Positions 47,261-56,096 of a stretch of DNA of 64,000 bases are shown here, one piece after another. The first letter of the stretch is position 1. Each line of letters begins with the position of its first letter. The stretch comes from Lysinibacillus mangiferihumi. GTDB lineage: Bacteria; Bacillota; Bacilli; Bacillales_A; Planococcaceae. The stretch is taken from contig NZ_PYWM01000012.1 of assembly GCF_003049665.1 (NCBI RefSeq), positions 1-64,000 of the forward strand, in the 5' to 3' direction. The notes under the pieces were generated by a model. The model did not search any database and was not told the DNA's origin. It worked only from the letters and a program-made list of their open reading frames with translations. Position numbers and translations under genes: made by a program.

Positions 47261-47390
47261 TTGTATTAAGCTAAGATATGGGGCAGTTTACTTTAATAAC
47301 ACCCAATGGTTTTATTTGATATATATGTTAGATTTAAAAGAAAATCGTGAAATAATATACTTAAATAAAAAAATAAAGGAGAGTAATGAA

Positions 47391-47825
47391 ATGAATAAAT
47401 TAATTTTCTCCGTATTGATAGTTATTATCTTGACTGGATGCAATGGATTCCCAACCGATACTCTTAGTCAACCAGAAGGCAAAGTGATTATGAATGGGGA
47501 ACAATATTCAATGATTCAAAGTAATTACCAGTGGAAAGAAGACAATGTAGAAATTAGTACAAAAAGTTCTACCGATATTAATGAATTAGCTGAACTTTTC
47601 GAAACAATAGAAGTTGAAAAAGACGGTACATTAAAATTTGAAATTGATAAAAATCCTACTTCAATTACGGTAGCTAAACTGAATGAAGATGGTACAACTG
47701 ATATTGTTGAAATGAAAGATAATGAAATTACGATGCCATCGGAAAGTGGATATTATATTTATCAACTTATAACAGTATGGTCTAAAGGAAAACAAACCTT
47801 TGTTTTTGATGTTAACGTAGAATAA
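47391..47825 (+). CDS. Putative lipoprotein, unknown
   Basis: 144 residues. Lipoprotein signal with lipobox LTGC (cysteine 17). The mature part is acidic and beta-rich, ending YYIYQLITVWSKGKQTFVFD, like a small immunoglobulin-like or cell-surface domain. ATG 47391 lies seven bases after GGAGAG; the longer upstream frame is not supported. No partner gene is evident; island context. Confidence 0.65.
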   Translation: MNKLIFSVLIVIILTGCNGFPTDTLSQPEGKVIMNGEQYSMIQSNYQWKEDNVEISTKSSTDINELAELFETIEVEKDGTLKFEIDKNPTSITVAKLNEDGTTDIVEMKDNEITMPSESGYYIYQLITVWSKGKQTFVFDVNVE

Positions 47826-47938
47826 AAAGAGAGTGACCCTCAACTAAATTAATTAGTTTCACTAACGGGTGCTTTAATTGAAGATTCTCATCCAGAAATA
47901 ATCAATCTTTATTATAAAAATCAAACTAGATAGATAAA

Positions 47939-47982
47939 GAACCAACTGTTTTGATCAAACTTTGTTTCAAAACAGTTGGTTT
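47939..47982 (+). terminator. Hairpin terminator after the lipoprotein gene
   Basis: AACCAACTGTTTTGA pairs with TTCAAAACAGTTGGTT, with T-rich tail. The rest of 47826-48148 has no recognisable gene. Confidence 0.75.
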
Positions 47983-48148
47983 CTTTCTGTATAAAATCAG
48001 CGTTTACAACTTACTTTTAATCGAGCTTTATTAAAAAGCTATATCAAAGCAGAATTAATTCTTCAACTAATTCTGACTTTTAATAAAATATTATGGACAA
48101 TGCCTCTTTTTGGACACATATTAGGTAGTTAGAAAGCAAATACTAACA

Positions 48149-48334
48149 TTAAAGTAAGCCTTGTTCGCGAAGTTTACGCTTCATTTTAAAAGCTGTCATG
48201 AAAATGACACAAGTAGCTACAATACCTGCTATTACTCCCCAAATATTACTTGCTGCTACTGAATACCCGATAGAACACATTGCTAGCACAGCTGCTAGTG
48301 CATAAATGGCCATTACGATTTTTCCACGATTCAT
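48149..48334 (-). CDS. ylaF: YlaF family membrane protein
   Basis: 61 residues with two membrane segments (about 5-24 and 30-48) and a basic tail (KMKRKLREQG). Matches YlaF (DUF5325) and lies next to typA, divergent, as in B. subtilis. AGGGGG precedes ATG 48334. Function unknown. Confidence 0.85.
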   Translation of the reverse strand: MNRGKIVMAIYALAAVLAMCSIGYSVAASNIWGVIAGIVATCVIFMTAFKMKRKLREQGLL

Positions 48335-48475
48335 AACCGAGCCCCCTAATTTATAGTAAATTTGTGATTAAAAATATTTTTTTAGAATGATAGAAATTCT
48401 AATAAGGACATTTACATCCTTCTTGTGCTATAATATCACAGTTAAACATTCGAAAAAAGAATATGGAGTGGAATA

Positions 48476-50320
48476 ATGACAAACTTACGTCAAGATCTTC
48501 GCAATATCGCAATTATCGCCCACGTTGACCATGGTAAAACTACCTTAGTCGACCAATTATTAAAACAATCTGGTACATTCCGTTCAAACGAACGTGTTGA
48601 AGAACGTGCAATGGACTCTAACGATATCGAACGTGAACGTGGTATTACAATATTAGCAAAAAATACTGCTGTCAACTATAACGGAACTCGTATCAACATC
48701 CTTGATACGCCTGGACACGCCGACTTTGGTGGTGAGGTAGAACGTATTTTAAAAATGGTAGATGGCGTTTTACTAGTTGTCGATGCGTATGAGGGTTGTA
48801 TGCCACAAACACGCTTCGTACTGAAAAAAGCGTTAGAGCAAAAGTTAACACCGATTGTAGTAGTGAACAAAGTAGATAAAGACTCAGCTCGTCCACTTGA
48901 AGTAGTAGATGAAGTATTAGAGTTATTCATCGAGTTAGGTGCAGATGACGATCAATTAGACTTCCCTGTTGTGTATGCTTCAGGTGTAAATGGTACGGCT
49001 TCTTTAGACGCTGATCCATCTAAACAAGAAGAAAATATGAAATGTCTATTTGAAAAAATTATTGAAGCTATCCCAGCACCAGTTGATAACTCAGAAGAAC
49101 CATTACAATTCCAAGTAGCTTTACTTGACTATAATGACTTCGTTGGACGTATCGGAATTGGTCGCGTATTCCGCGGAACAATTTCAGTAGGTCAACAAGT
49201 TGCTCTGATGAAATTAGACGGTACAGTGAAAAACTTCCGTGTAACAAAAATCTTTGGTTTCTTCGGCTTAAAACGTGAAGAAGTTGAGACAGCAAAAGCT
49301 GGTGACTTAATCGCCGTTTCTGGTATGGAAGATATCAACGTAGGAGAAACAGTTTGCCCTGTTGAACATCAAGAAGCGCTTACGCCTTTACGTATCGATG
49401 AGCCAACTTTACAAATGACTTTCTTAGTAAACAATTCTCCATTTGCAGGTCGTGAAGGGAAATGGGTTACTTCTCGTAAAGTAGAAGAGCGTTTACGTGC
49501 TCAATTACAAACAGACGTATCTTTACGCGTTGAAGATACTGATTCTCCAGATGCTTGGACAGTTTCAGGTCGTGGTGAGCTTCACCTATCAATCCTGATT
49601 GAAAATATGCGTCGTGAAGGTTTTGAATTACAAGTATCAAAACCACAAGTAATCGTGCGTGAAATCGATGGTGTTAAATGTGAGCCATTCGAACGTGTTC
49701 AAATCGATGTACCTGAAGAAAATGTTGGTTCTATTATTGAATCTATCGGTACTCGTAAAGGTGAAATGCTTGATATGGTGAACAACGGCAGTGGTCAAGT
49801 GCGTTTAACGTTCTTAGTACCAGCTCGTGGATTAATCGGTTATACGACTGAATTTATGTCAATGACAAAAGGTTTCGGTATTATCAACCATACGTTTGAT
49901 TGCTACCAACCATTATTACCAGGGAAAATTGGTGGTCGTCACCAAGGTGTACTCGTTTCAATGGAAACTGGTAAATCAACAACTTATGGTATGATGCAGA
50001 TTGAAGACCGTGGTACACTATTCTTGGAGCCAGGTACAGACATTTACGAAGGTATGATTGTTGGCGAAAATACTCGTGACGCTGATATCACTGTAAATAT
50101 TACAAAAATGAAACAAAAAACAAACATCCGTTCAGCAAATAAAGACCAAACGAATGTTATTAAAAAACCACGTATTTTATCTCTAGAAGAAGCGCTTGAA
50201 TACTTAGGGGATGATGAGTACTTAGAAATCACACCTGAATCAATTCGCCTTCGTAAAAAAATTCTAGATAAAAACGAACGTGAGAAAGCAGCGAAAAAAT
50301 TAAAAAACGCAGAACAATGA
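48476..50320 (+). CDS. typA: Translational GTPase TypA/BipA
   Basis: 614 residues, full length. G1 AHVDHGKTT at 15-23, G3 DTPGHADFGGEV near 76 and G4 NKVDKD near 133; then EF-G-like domains II, III and V and the unique C-terminal domain. It binds ribosomes and helps large-subunit assembly and stress or cold adaptation (family knowledge). GGAG precedes the ATG; ylaH follows in the same direction. Confidence 0.97.
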   Translation: MTNLRQDLRNIAIIAHVDHGKTTLVDQLLKQSGTFRSNERVEERAMDSNDIERERGITILAKNTAVNYNGTRINILDTPGHADFGGEVERILKMVDGVLLVVDAYEGCMPQTRFVLKKALEQKLTPIVVVNKVDKDSARPLEVVDEVLELFIELGADDDQLDFPVVYASGVNGTASLDADPSKQEENMKCLFEKIIEAIPAPVDNSEEPLQFQVALLDYNDFVGRIGIGRVFRGTISVGQQVALMKLDGTVKNFRVTKIFGFFGLKREEVETAKAGDLIAVSGMEDINVGETVCPVEHQEALTPLRIDEPTLQMTFLVNNSPFAGREGKWVTSRKVEERLRAQLQTDVSLRVEDTDSPDAWTVSGRGELHLSILIENMRREGFELQVSKPQVIVREIDGVKCEPFERVQIDVPEENVGSIIESIGTRKGEMLDMVNNGSGQVRLTFLVPARGLIGYTTEFMSMTKGFGIINHTFDCYQPLLPGKIGGRHQGVLVSMETGKSTTYGMMQIEDRGTLFLEPGTDIYEGMIVGENTRDADITVNITKMKQKTNIRSANKDQTNVIKKPRILSLEEALEYLGDDEYLEITPESIRLRKKILDKNEREKAAKKLKNAEQ

Positions 50321-50351
50321 TTTTCCGCTGATATGAAAGGGAGAGGGAGTC

Positions 50352-50750
50352 TTGGATATAAAGTCCGCTTTATTGGGTGAACTAAATGTTATTCAAGTTG
50401 CTGCATCAACAAATGCAGAGGAAACAACAAAGGTTTATGGGAGAATGGCTGGTATTACAAGATTTCTATATGAAAATTTACCAAGCTATGAAGTTGCAGG
50501 CTATGTTGTATTTCTTCTTGTCTTTGTACTTTCTGCAATTGTCTATAAATTAGGCTTTGCAAAAAAGTTAAAGCTATCTCAAAATATTGTCATTTATGTG
50601 TTCCTATTTTTGGGGTGTATTATGTTGACATTTTTCGCGTTATTCCTACCTATGATTGAAGGCCTCATCGTAGCGGCGTTAATTTTGATTGTATACAAAA
50701 CACGTATGTGGCGAGAAAAAAGAGAAGAGCAACAAGCTGCCAATCAATGA
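50352..50750 (+). CDS. ylaH: YlaH-like membrane protein
   Basis: 132 residues from TTG 50352 behind AAAGGGAG. Two to three membrane segments (about 48-66, 76-95 and 98-115), then a charged tail WREKREEQQAA. Same place after typA as B. subtilis ylaH. Function unknown. Confidence 0.85.
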   Translation: MDIKSALLGELNVIQVAASTNAEETTKVYGRMAGITRFLYENLPSYEVAGYVVFLLVFVLSAIVYKLGFAKKLKLSQNIVIYVFLFLGCIMLTFFALFLPMIEGLIVAALILIVYKTRMWREKREEQQAANQ

Positions 50751-50802
50751 TAGTAGCTTGGCTCCTTTACCATAAAACTTACCTTAAGTTTTAAGGGCAT
50801 AA

Positions 50803-50837
50803 AAAAGTCTTAGCATTTATTTGCTAGGGCTTTTTTT
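50803..50837 (+). terminator. typA-ylaH terminator
   Basis: AAAGTCTTAGCA and TGCTAGGGCTTT with a loop of about six bases, then further T. Confidence 0.75.
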
Positions 50838-51005
50838 CTTTGATAGAGAAAATTTTTACGTCTTAGGCAATCTACCTATGTAAGAATAGCTGTGCATCTA
50901 TGTTCAATCAATTGAATGTCATATGACAAAATGGTTGGCACCTAAATCTTCTAACGTGAATAAGTTAGTCTCGATAGGCTATTTATCAATCAAGGAGGAA
51001 ATGGA

Positions 51006-51998
51006 ATGCGTTGGCTTAAAAAAGGTTTGTTATTTAGTAGTATTGCTTTGTTGCTCCTTTCATTGGCAGCGTGTAATAAAGCGGAGCTAGAAAAAGTAAA
51101 GGTCGGAGAAGTGACGCGCTCGATTTTCTATGCTCCGCAATATGTAGCGCTTGAAAAAGGTTTTTTTGAAGAGGAAGGACTTTCTGTTGAGCTTCAAACG
51201 ATTGCCGGTGGCGATAAAACGATGACAGCGTTACTTTCAGATGGCATAGATATTGCCTTAGTTGGCTCAGAAACATCCATTTATGTAACAGCACAAGGTG
51301 CGAACGATCCGATTCAAAACTTTGCACAATTAACACAAACAGATGGTACATTTTTAGTAGCCCGTGAAAAGATGGATAATTTTTCTTGGGAAGATGTAAA
51401 AGGATCAACATTTTTAGGGCAACGTAAAGGTGGAATGCCACAAATGGCTGGCGAGTTTGTCTTGAAAAAGAATGGGATTGATCCTACGAAAGATTTAACA
51501 CTTATTCAAAATATTGATTTTGCAAATATCGCTACAGCCTTTGCTTCTGGAACAGGAGATTATGTTCAGTTGTTTGAACCGACAGCGAGTGTGTTTGAAA
51601 AAGAAGGGAAAGGTTATATTGTTGCTTCATTTGGCACGGAATCAGGCCATTTACCATACACGTCCTTTATGGCAAAAAGTAGCTACTTAAAGGATGATGC
51701 TAAAACAGTGCAAGGATTTACTAATGCGCTGAAGCGAGCACAAGATTTTGTACAAGAGAAAAGTGCGGCAGAAGTGGCAAAAATAATTCAGCCGTATTTT
51801 GAAAATGTTGATGTAGCGTTAATTGAGACGGTGGTCGAACGTTATAAATCACAAGGCTCTTATGCAACAGATCCAATTTTGGATGAAGAAGAGTGGGATA
51901 ACTTACAAACAATTATGGAGGAAGCAGGTGAACTTCCTCAACGAGTAAAATATGAAGAGCTTGTGAATACAAAGTTTGCAAAAAAGGCTGCAGAGTAA
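51006..51998 (+). CDS. ABC transporter substrate-binding lipoprotein (SsuA/ThiY-like, YtlA type)
   Basis: 330 residues. Signal peptide ends in lipobox LAAC (cysteine 23). SIFYAPQYVALEKGFFEEEGL at about 40-60 is typical of NMT1/THI5-like and SsuA/TauA binding proteins. With the following ATPase and permease it makes an importer like B. subtilis YtlACD. Substrate unclear: pyrimidine or thiamine precursors, riboflavin, or sulfonates. No TPP or FMN riboswitch was seen upstream. AAGGAGG precedes the ATG. Confidence 0.82.
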   Translation: MRWLKKGLLFSSIALLLLSLAACNKAELEKVKVGEVTRSIFYAPQYVALEKGFFEEEGLSVELQTIAGGDKTMTALLSDGIDIALVGSETSIYVTAQGANDPIQNFAQLTQTDGTFLVAREKMDNFSWEDVKGSTFLGQRKGGMPQMAGEFVLKKNGIDPTKDLTLIQNIDFANIATAFASGTGDYVQLFEPTASVFEKEGKGYIVASFGTESGHLPYTSFMAKSSYLKDDAKTVQGFTNALKRAQDFVQEKSAAEVAKIIQPYFENVDVALIETVVERYKSQGSYATDPILDEEEWDNLQTIMEEAGELPQRVKYEELVNTKFAKKAAE

Positions 51999-52766
51999 AT
52001 GGAATTTTTAAAACTAGATCATATTCACCATAGTTATTTTTCTAGTACGCAGGCAAAGGAAGTTTTAAGAGATATTAATCTAGATATTCGTGAAGGGGAG
52101 TTTGTTTCTTTTATAGGGCCAAGTGGCTGTGGAAAAACGACACTCTTGTCCATTATTGCTGGGTTATTTCCTGCAACGGAAGGCAAGGTTTTTATTGATG
52201 GCGAAATTATTGCGCCACATAATCAGGCACTTATCGGCTACATGCTTCAACAAGATTATCTATTCCCGTGGAAAACGATTGAGGACAATGTCACCATTGG
52301 TTTAAAAATCATGCAGCGGGATAATAAAACGCATAAAGTAACGGCCAATGCGCTCTTACATGAAATTGGTTTGCCACATGTCGGAAGTTATTATCCGAGA
52401 GAATTATCCGGAGGAATGCGTCAACGCGTAGCACTTGCAAGGACTTTAGCGGTTAATCCGAAAATATTATTGCTAGATGAACCATTTTCAGCGCTTGATT
52501 ATCAATCTAAGTTAAAGCTTGAAGATTTAGTTGTCGAAACATTAAAGGCCTATCAGAAAACGGCGATTCTTGTCACACATGATATTGGTGAGGCAATCGC
52601 TATGAGTGAAAGGGTATTTCTTTTCTCGGCTAATCCAGGTATGTTACACAAAGTGTTTGAAATACCTTCTGAGTTACAACAATTATCTCCGTTCGATGTA
52701 AGGCAACATCCAGCTTATTCAGATGTATTCCAAACGATTTGGAAGGAGCTGGAGAGTCTTGGATAA
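51999..52766 (+). CDS. ABC transporter ATP-binding protein (SsuB/YtlC-like)
   Basis: 255 residues. Walker [10 protein letters not shown] near 41, Q-loop LQQDYLFPW near 86, signature LSGGM near 134 and Walker B ILLLDEPF near 155. The LSGGM variant is common in the nitrate/sulfonate group. The ATG follows the preceding stop directly, so expression depends on coupling. Confidence 0.88.
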   Translation: MEFLKLDHIHHSYFSSTQAKEVLRDINLDIREGEFVSFIGPSGCGKTTLLSIIAGLFPATEGKVFIDGEIIAPHNQALIGYMLQQDYLFPWKTIEDNVTIGLKIMQRDNKTHKVTANALLHEIGLPHVGSYYPRELSGGMRQRVALARTLAVNPKILLLDEPFSALDYQSKLKLEDLVVETLKAYQKTAILVTHDIGEAIAMSERVFLFSANPGMLHKVFEIPSELQQLSPFDVRQHPAYSDVFQTIWKELESLG

Positions 52767-53553
52767 TACATTGTTTAAACAATATCAACAATTGCTAAAG
52801 AAGGAAAAGCGCTTCGTTCGTCTATATCAAATCATTATTTTACTGGTCTTTTTTGGGGGGTGGGAGCTGCTCTCGAGGCTTGAATGGATTGACCGTTTAA
52901 TCTTTAGCTCACCAACCTATGTATGGCAAACGTTTATTGAAAAAGTAAGCGACGGCACACTCACATTACATGTTGGTGTGACATTAATGGAGACGATTAT
53001 CGGCTTTATTGCTGGTACATTATTAGGGACTTTGATTGCAACCGTCCTCTGGTGGTCTCCGATGTTATCCAAAATTTTAGATCCGTATTTAGTTATATTA
53101 AACGCCATGCCAAAAGTGGCGTTAGGGCCGATTTTAATCGTTGCACTTGGGCCAGGATATTTTTCGATTATTGCAATGGGTGCACTAATATCTATTATCA
53201 TTACTACCATTGTTGTGTACACCGCTTTTAAAGGTGTGGATCCCAATTACAGTAAAGTGTTACAAACTTTTGGTGCAACTCGTTGGCAAACTTTCAAAGA
53301 GGTGATTTTGCCTGCTTCTTTTCCAACTATTATTTCGACTCTGAAAGTGAATGTTGGTTTGTCATGGGTTGGTGTGATTGTTGGTGAGTTTTTAGTTGCT
53401 TCAAAGGGGCTTGGTTATTTAATTATTTATGGCTTCCAAGTATTTAACTTTAATCTTGTCCTTATGTCACTGCTCATTATCGCTTTCTTCGCGACAATTA
53501 TGTATCAAGTTGTCGAATTGCTGGAAAAAGTGATTATCAAAAATAATGGCTAA
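52759..53553 (+). CDS. ABC transporter permease (SsuC/YtlD-like)
   Basis: 264 residues with six membrane segments; coupling loop [21 protein letters not shown] near 180. TTG 52759 overlaps the ATPase stop by eight bases and has GGAG nearby, the common coupling arrangement; the frame is open further up but inside the ATPase gene. Completes the three-gene importer that stands between ylaH and ylaI. Confidence 0.87.
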   Translation: MDNTLFKQYQQLLKKEKRFVRLYQIIILLVFFGGWELLSRLEWIDRLIFSSPTYVWQTFIEKVSDGTLTLHVGVTLMETIIGFIAGTLLGTLIATVLWWSPMLSKILDPYLVILNAMPKVALGPILIVALGPGYFSIIAMGALISIIITTIVVYTAFKGVDPNYSKVLQTFGATRWQTFKEVILPASFPTIISTLKVNVGLSWVGVIVGEFLVASKGLGYLIIYGFQVFNFNLVLMSLLIIAFFATIMYQVVELLEKVIIKNNG

Positions 53554-53556
53554 GTA

Positions 53557-53594
53557 AAAAACGCAAAACCTGTACTAATAGGGTTTTGCGTTTT
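53557..53594 (+). terminator. ABC operon terminator
   Basis: AAAAACGCAAAACC and GGGTTTTGCGTTTT around a ten-base loop. Confidence 0.85.
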
Positions 53595-53628
53595 GTACTG
53601 TTAAATCTGCTAGAGCGAGCGCTTTTTA

Positions 53629-53651
53629 AATTGTATGAGTGTCTGGCACTT
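53629..53651 (-). repeat. Dispersed 23-bp repeat, copy 6 (inverted)
   Basis: Read leftward it gives AAGTGCCAGACACT and a CAATT end; followed by a partial echo GGCACTTAAAATT at 53658-53670. Confidence 0.7.
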
Positions 53652-53662
53652 AAAATTGGCAC

Positions 53663-53866
53663 TTAAAATTCTTTGTCCATTTGTGGTGAGGTGCGGTAAA
53701 AGCGGAAATTTCCCGTTTCAATACGTGCCACCGTATTTTCCTTAATTCGATCATGGCATGTGTCGCACATATACGTATGAATCGGACGATTACGCAGTTT
53801 TTTTGCTAACGGTAAATCATCATCTAACTGGTTAATAGTATCGCAAATGACACATTTTACGCGCAT
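53663..53866 (-). CDS. ylaI: YlaI family zinc-ribbon protein
   Basis: 67 residues with two CxxC pairs, C5/C8 and C34/C37 (MRVKCVICD and YMCDTCHD), a zinc ribbon of the YlaI/DUF2197 type. Leftward here, whereas the order of ylaH and ylaI is otherwise that of B. subtilis. Function unknown. GAGGGA precedes the ATG. Confidence 0.85.
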   Translation of the reverse strand: MRVKCVICDTINQLDDDLPLAKKLRNRPIHTYMCDTCHDRIKENTVARIETGNFRFYRTSPQMDKEF

Positions 53867-53878
53867 CGCATTCCCTCC

Positions 53879-54379
53879 CTATTCCGCACGAATGGCTAAC
53901 ACATTTTTGATAGGGCTGTCTACATTGGAGCCGTCTCCAAATAATACATGAACGGGTCCATCTTCGGTTAAAGGTTTGCCATCCTGACTGTATTTAAAAA
54001 TTAATGTCTGTGCTTCTGCAATTGTAAATGCATGTTCTTCCCCGTTTTTACATTCAATGACGATTTTTGTCGCTTCGGGTTTAACTTCAGCATTTTTCAA
54101 GAAGTGACTTAATTCGATACCGAAAGTGCCCGTTTCCATCCCTTTGCGGTCGAATTTTCGTTCTGATTTTAATGTTGGTGGGAAAGTAGCACCTTCCATG
54201 ATTTCACGTGACCAGTGAGCACCGACTTCGCGCATATATTTTGTATCCGCATCTTCCTCTACTGCACTTTCCTGGAAGTACGTATTTAAGTCTAATTTAC
54301 GATCGTCAAAAATCCAAACCGTTGGATCTAATGTTAGTTGATACGAAACTGCACCCTTAATAGGAATAATTGTTTCCAT
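53879..54379 (-). CDS. Conserved YlaL-like protein
   Basis: 166 residues, cytoplasmic, starting METIIPIKGAVSYQLTLDPT and containing VWIFDDRKLDLNTYF. It resembles a conserved Bacilli protein found between ylaI and ylaN (YlaL in B. subtilis, from memory). Some databases give it a prolyl isomerase name, which I cannot support from sequence. ATG 54379 has GAGGAGG upstream; a longer frame begins at 54412. Twelve bases separate its stop from ylaI, so the two form a leftward operon. Confidence 0.65.
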   Translation of the reverse strand: METIIPIKGAVSYQLTLDPTVWIFDDRKLDLNTYFQESAVEEDADTKYMREVGAHWSREIMEGATFPPTLKSERKFDRKGMETGTFGIELSHFLKNAEVKPEATKIVIECKNGEEHAFTIAEAQTLIFKYSQDGKPLTEDGPVHVLFGDGSNVDSPIKNVLAIRAE

Positions 54380-54561
54380 AATAGAAATCCTCCTCAAATC
54401 TTGTATATCCATGAATTAGTATAACGCTAATGCAAGGAGATAATAAAGAAATATAATTCGGATTGTTTATTTTCCGACGAAGACACTTGCATTTTTACCG
54501 ACTAAAAGATAAACTTTATTAAGATAGAATCGAAGAAATATCAGATAATGGGGGCGTCCTC

Positions 54562-54843
54562 ATGGATACGAAATCACAAACTTCCTTTCAAGAGAAGGCT
54601 TTGGAGCTTTTAGTTGCTGATGCAGATAAAATTGCTCGCCTCATTCGAGTACAAATGGATCATTTAACGATGCCACAATGCCCTTTATATGAAGAAGTAT
54701 TAGATACACAAATGTTCGGCCTTTCACGTGAAATTGACTTTGCTGTGAAGCTTGGACTTATTGAACGCGAAAAAGGCAAGGCCATTCTCGATTCACTCGA
54801 GAAGGAACTTTCTGTACTACATGACGCGTATACAGACAAATAA
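54562..54843 (+). CDS. ylaN: YlaN family protein
   Basis: 93 residues, all helical, with [21 protein letters not shown] and [17 protein letters not shown], matching YlaN (UPF0358). B. subtilis YlaN is needed under iron limitation and has been reported to act on Fur. GGGGGCG lies before the ATG. Directly upstream of ftsW, as in B. subtilis. Confidence 0.92.
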   Translation: MDTKSQTSFQEKALELLVADADKIARLIRVQMDHLTMPQCPLYEEVLDTQMFGLSREIDFAVKLGLIEREKGKAILDSLEKELSVLHDAYTDK

Positions 54844-54848
54844 AAAGA

Positions 54849-54885
54849 AAAAACTCAAACGCTGCTTGCGATTTGAGTTTTTTTT
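54849..54885 (+). terminator. ylaN terminator
   Basis: AAACTCAAA and TTTGAGTTT around a twelve-base loop, then TTTTT; ends just before the ftsW ribosome site. Confidence 0.8.
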
Positions 54886-54903
54886 CTAGAACGAGGTTTT
54901 CCA

Positions 54904-56085
54904 ATGAAACAATACTTAAAACGATATGCTCAAAATTTTGATTACCCATTATTTTTTACGGTTTTGTTGTTAAGTTTATTTGGCTTAGTAATGATTTATA
55001 GCTCAAGTATGATGGTGGCAATCGTCCACAAAGAACAAGCACCTGATTATTTTTATCGAAAACAACTCATTAACTTAGCTGTCGCGTCTTTAGGATTTGT
55101 GGCCGCAGCATTTTTCCCTTATAAGCATTATGCAAATAAGAATATTATGTTGTTACTGACGATTGTGTTAATTGTGCTTTTTACTTGGGTAAAAGTAGCT
55201 GGTAATGGGGCAGAGGAAGTAGGCTCTCAAAGTTGGATTAGTGTACCAGGATTGGGGAATTTCCAGCCTTCCGAATATTCGAAACTATTTATAATTTTAT
55301 ATTTTGCAGCAGCATTTTATCGGAAATCTCAAAAGTATACATTTGAAAAGCTTCAGCCAACAGAGATTTTTTATCCAATTTTCCTTTGGATACTTGTTGT
55401 AGCTGGTGTAGCCTTTGAAACAGATTTAGGGGCAGTTATTATTTTATGTGGTATCGCTGTATCTGTGGTCGCAGCAAGTGGTATTCCTTTTAAAACGTTT
55501 TGGAAGTTTTTTGGTGTGTTAGGTGCATTTGGTACAGCTATTCTAGGCATGCTCTGGCTATTTAAAGGTGAATTATTAAAAGGGAACCGTAAAGGACGTA
55601 TCGAATCTTATTTTAATCCATTTGATTTTGAAAATGGAGTGGGTCACCAAGTTGTCAATAGTTATTATGCAATTGGCGGTGGCGGTCTAGAAGGTAGGGG
55701 ACTCGGTCAATCTATTCAAAAATTAGGTTATTTGCCTGAGCCACAAACCGATTTTATTATGGCGATTGTAATGGAGGAACTTGGCGTTTGGGGAGTTCTA
55801 ATCGTCTTAGGTGGTTTAGGATTTATTGTATATAAAGGTTTTTCCATTGCATTGCGAACAAAAGATCCACTAGCACGTATGATTGCTGCTGGGATTGCGA
55901 GCTGGATTGCTTGGCAATCGTTTATTAATCTTGGGGGTGTAACCGGGTTAATCCCGTTAACCGGTGTCACGCTGCCTTTCATTAGTTACGGCGGGACATC
56001 TATAATTTTGCTATCTTTAGCTATGGGGATATTGATTAATGTTTCCATGTTCGAAAAGGTAGAAAGAAGGAAATCACAAACATAA
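54904..56085 (+). CDS. ftsW: Septal peptidoglycan polymerase FtsW
   Basis: 393 residues with about ten membrane segments, SEDS family. QPSEYSKLFIILYFA near 122, GRGLGQSIQKLGYLPEPQTDFIMAIVMEELG near 262 and LPFISYGGTSIILLSLAMG near 358 are SEDS signatures. It polymerises glycan strands from lipid II with a partner PBP at the division site. RodA and SpoVE are paralogues, but location between ylaN and pyc points to FtsW. Confidence 0.94.
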   Translation: MKQYLKRYAQNFDYPLFFTVLLLSLFGLVMIYSSSMMVAIVHKEQAPDYFYRKQLINLAVASLGFVAAAFFPYKHYANKNIMLLLTIVLIVLFTWVKVAGNGAEEVGSQSWISVPGLGNFQPSEYSKLFIILYFAAAFYRKSQKYTFEKLQPTEIFYPIFLWILVVAGVAFETDLGAVIILCGIAVSVVAASGIPFKTFWKFFGVLGAFGTAILGMLWLFKGELLKGNRKGRIESYFNPFDFENGVGHQVVNSYYAIGGGGLEGRGLGQSIQKLGYLPEPQTDFIMAIVMEELGVWGVLIVLGGLGFIVYKGFSIALRTKDPLARMIAAGIASWIAWQSFINLGGVTGLIPLTGVTLPFISYGGTSIILLSLAMGILINVSMFEKVERRKSQT

Positions 56086-56096
56086 GGGGGATACCT

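Noticed and set aside
51006-51998. Thiamine (TPP) riboswitch expected upstream of a ThiY-like gene
   Set aside because: Searched 50840-51005 for the CTGAGA and GGGGTGC-type segments and found none.
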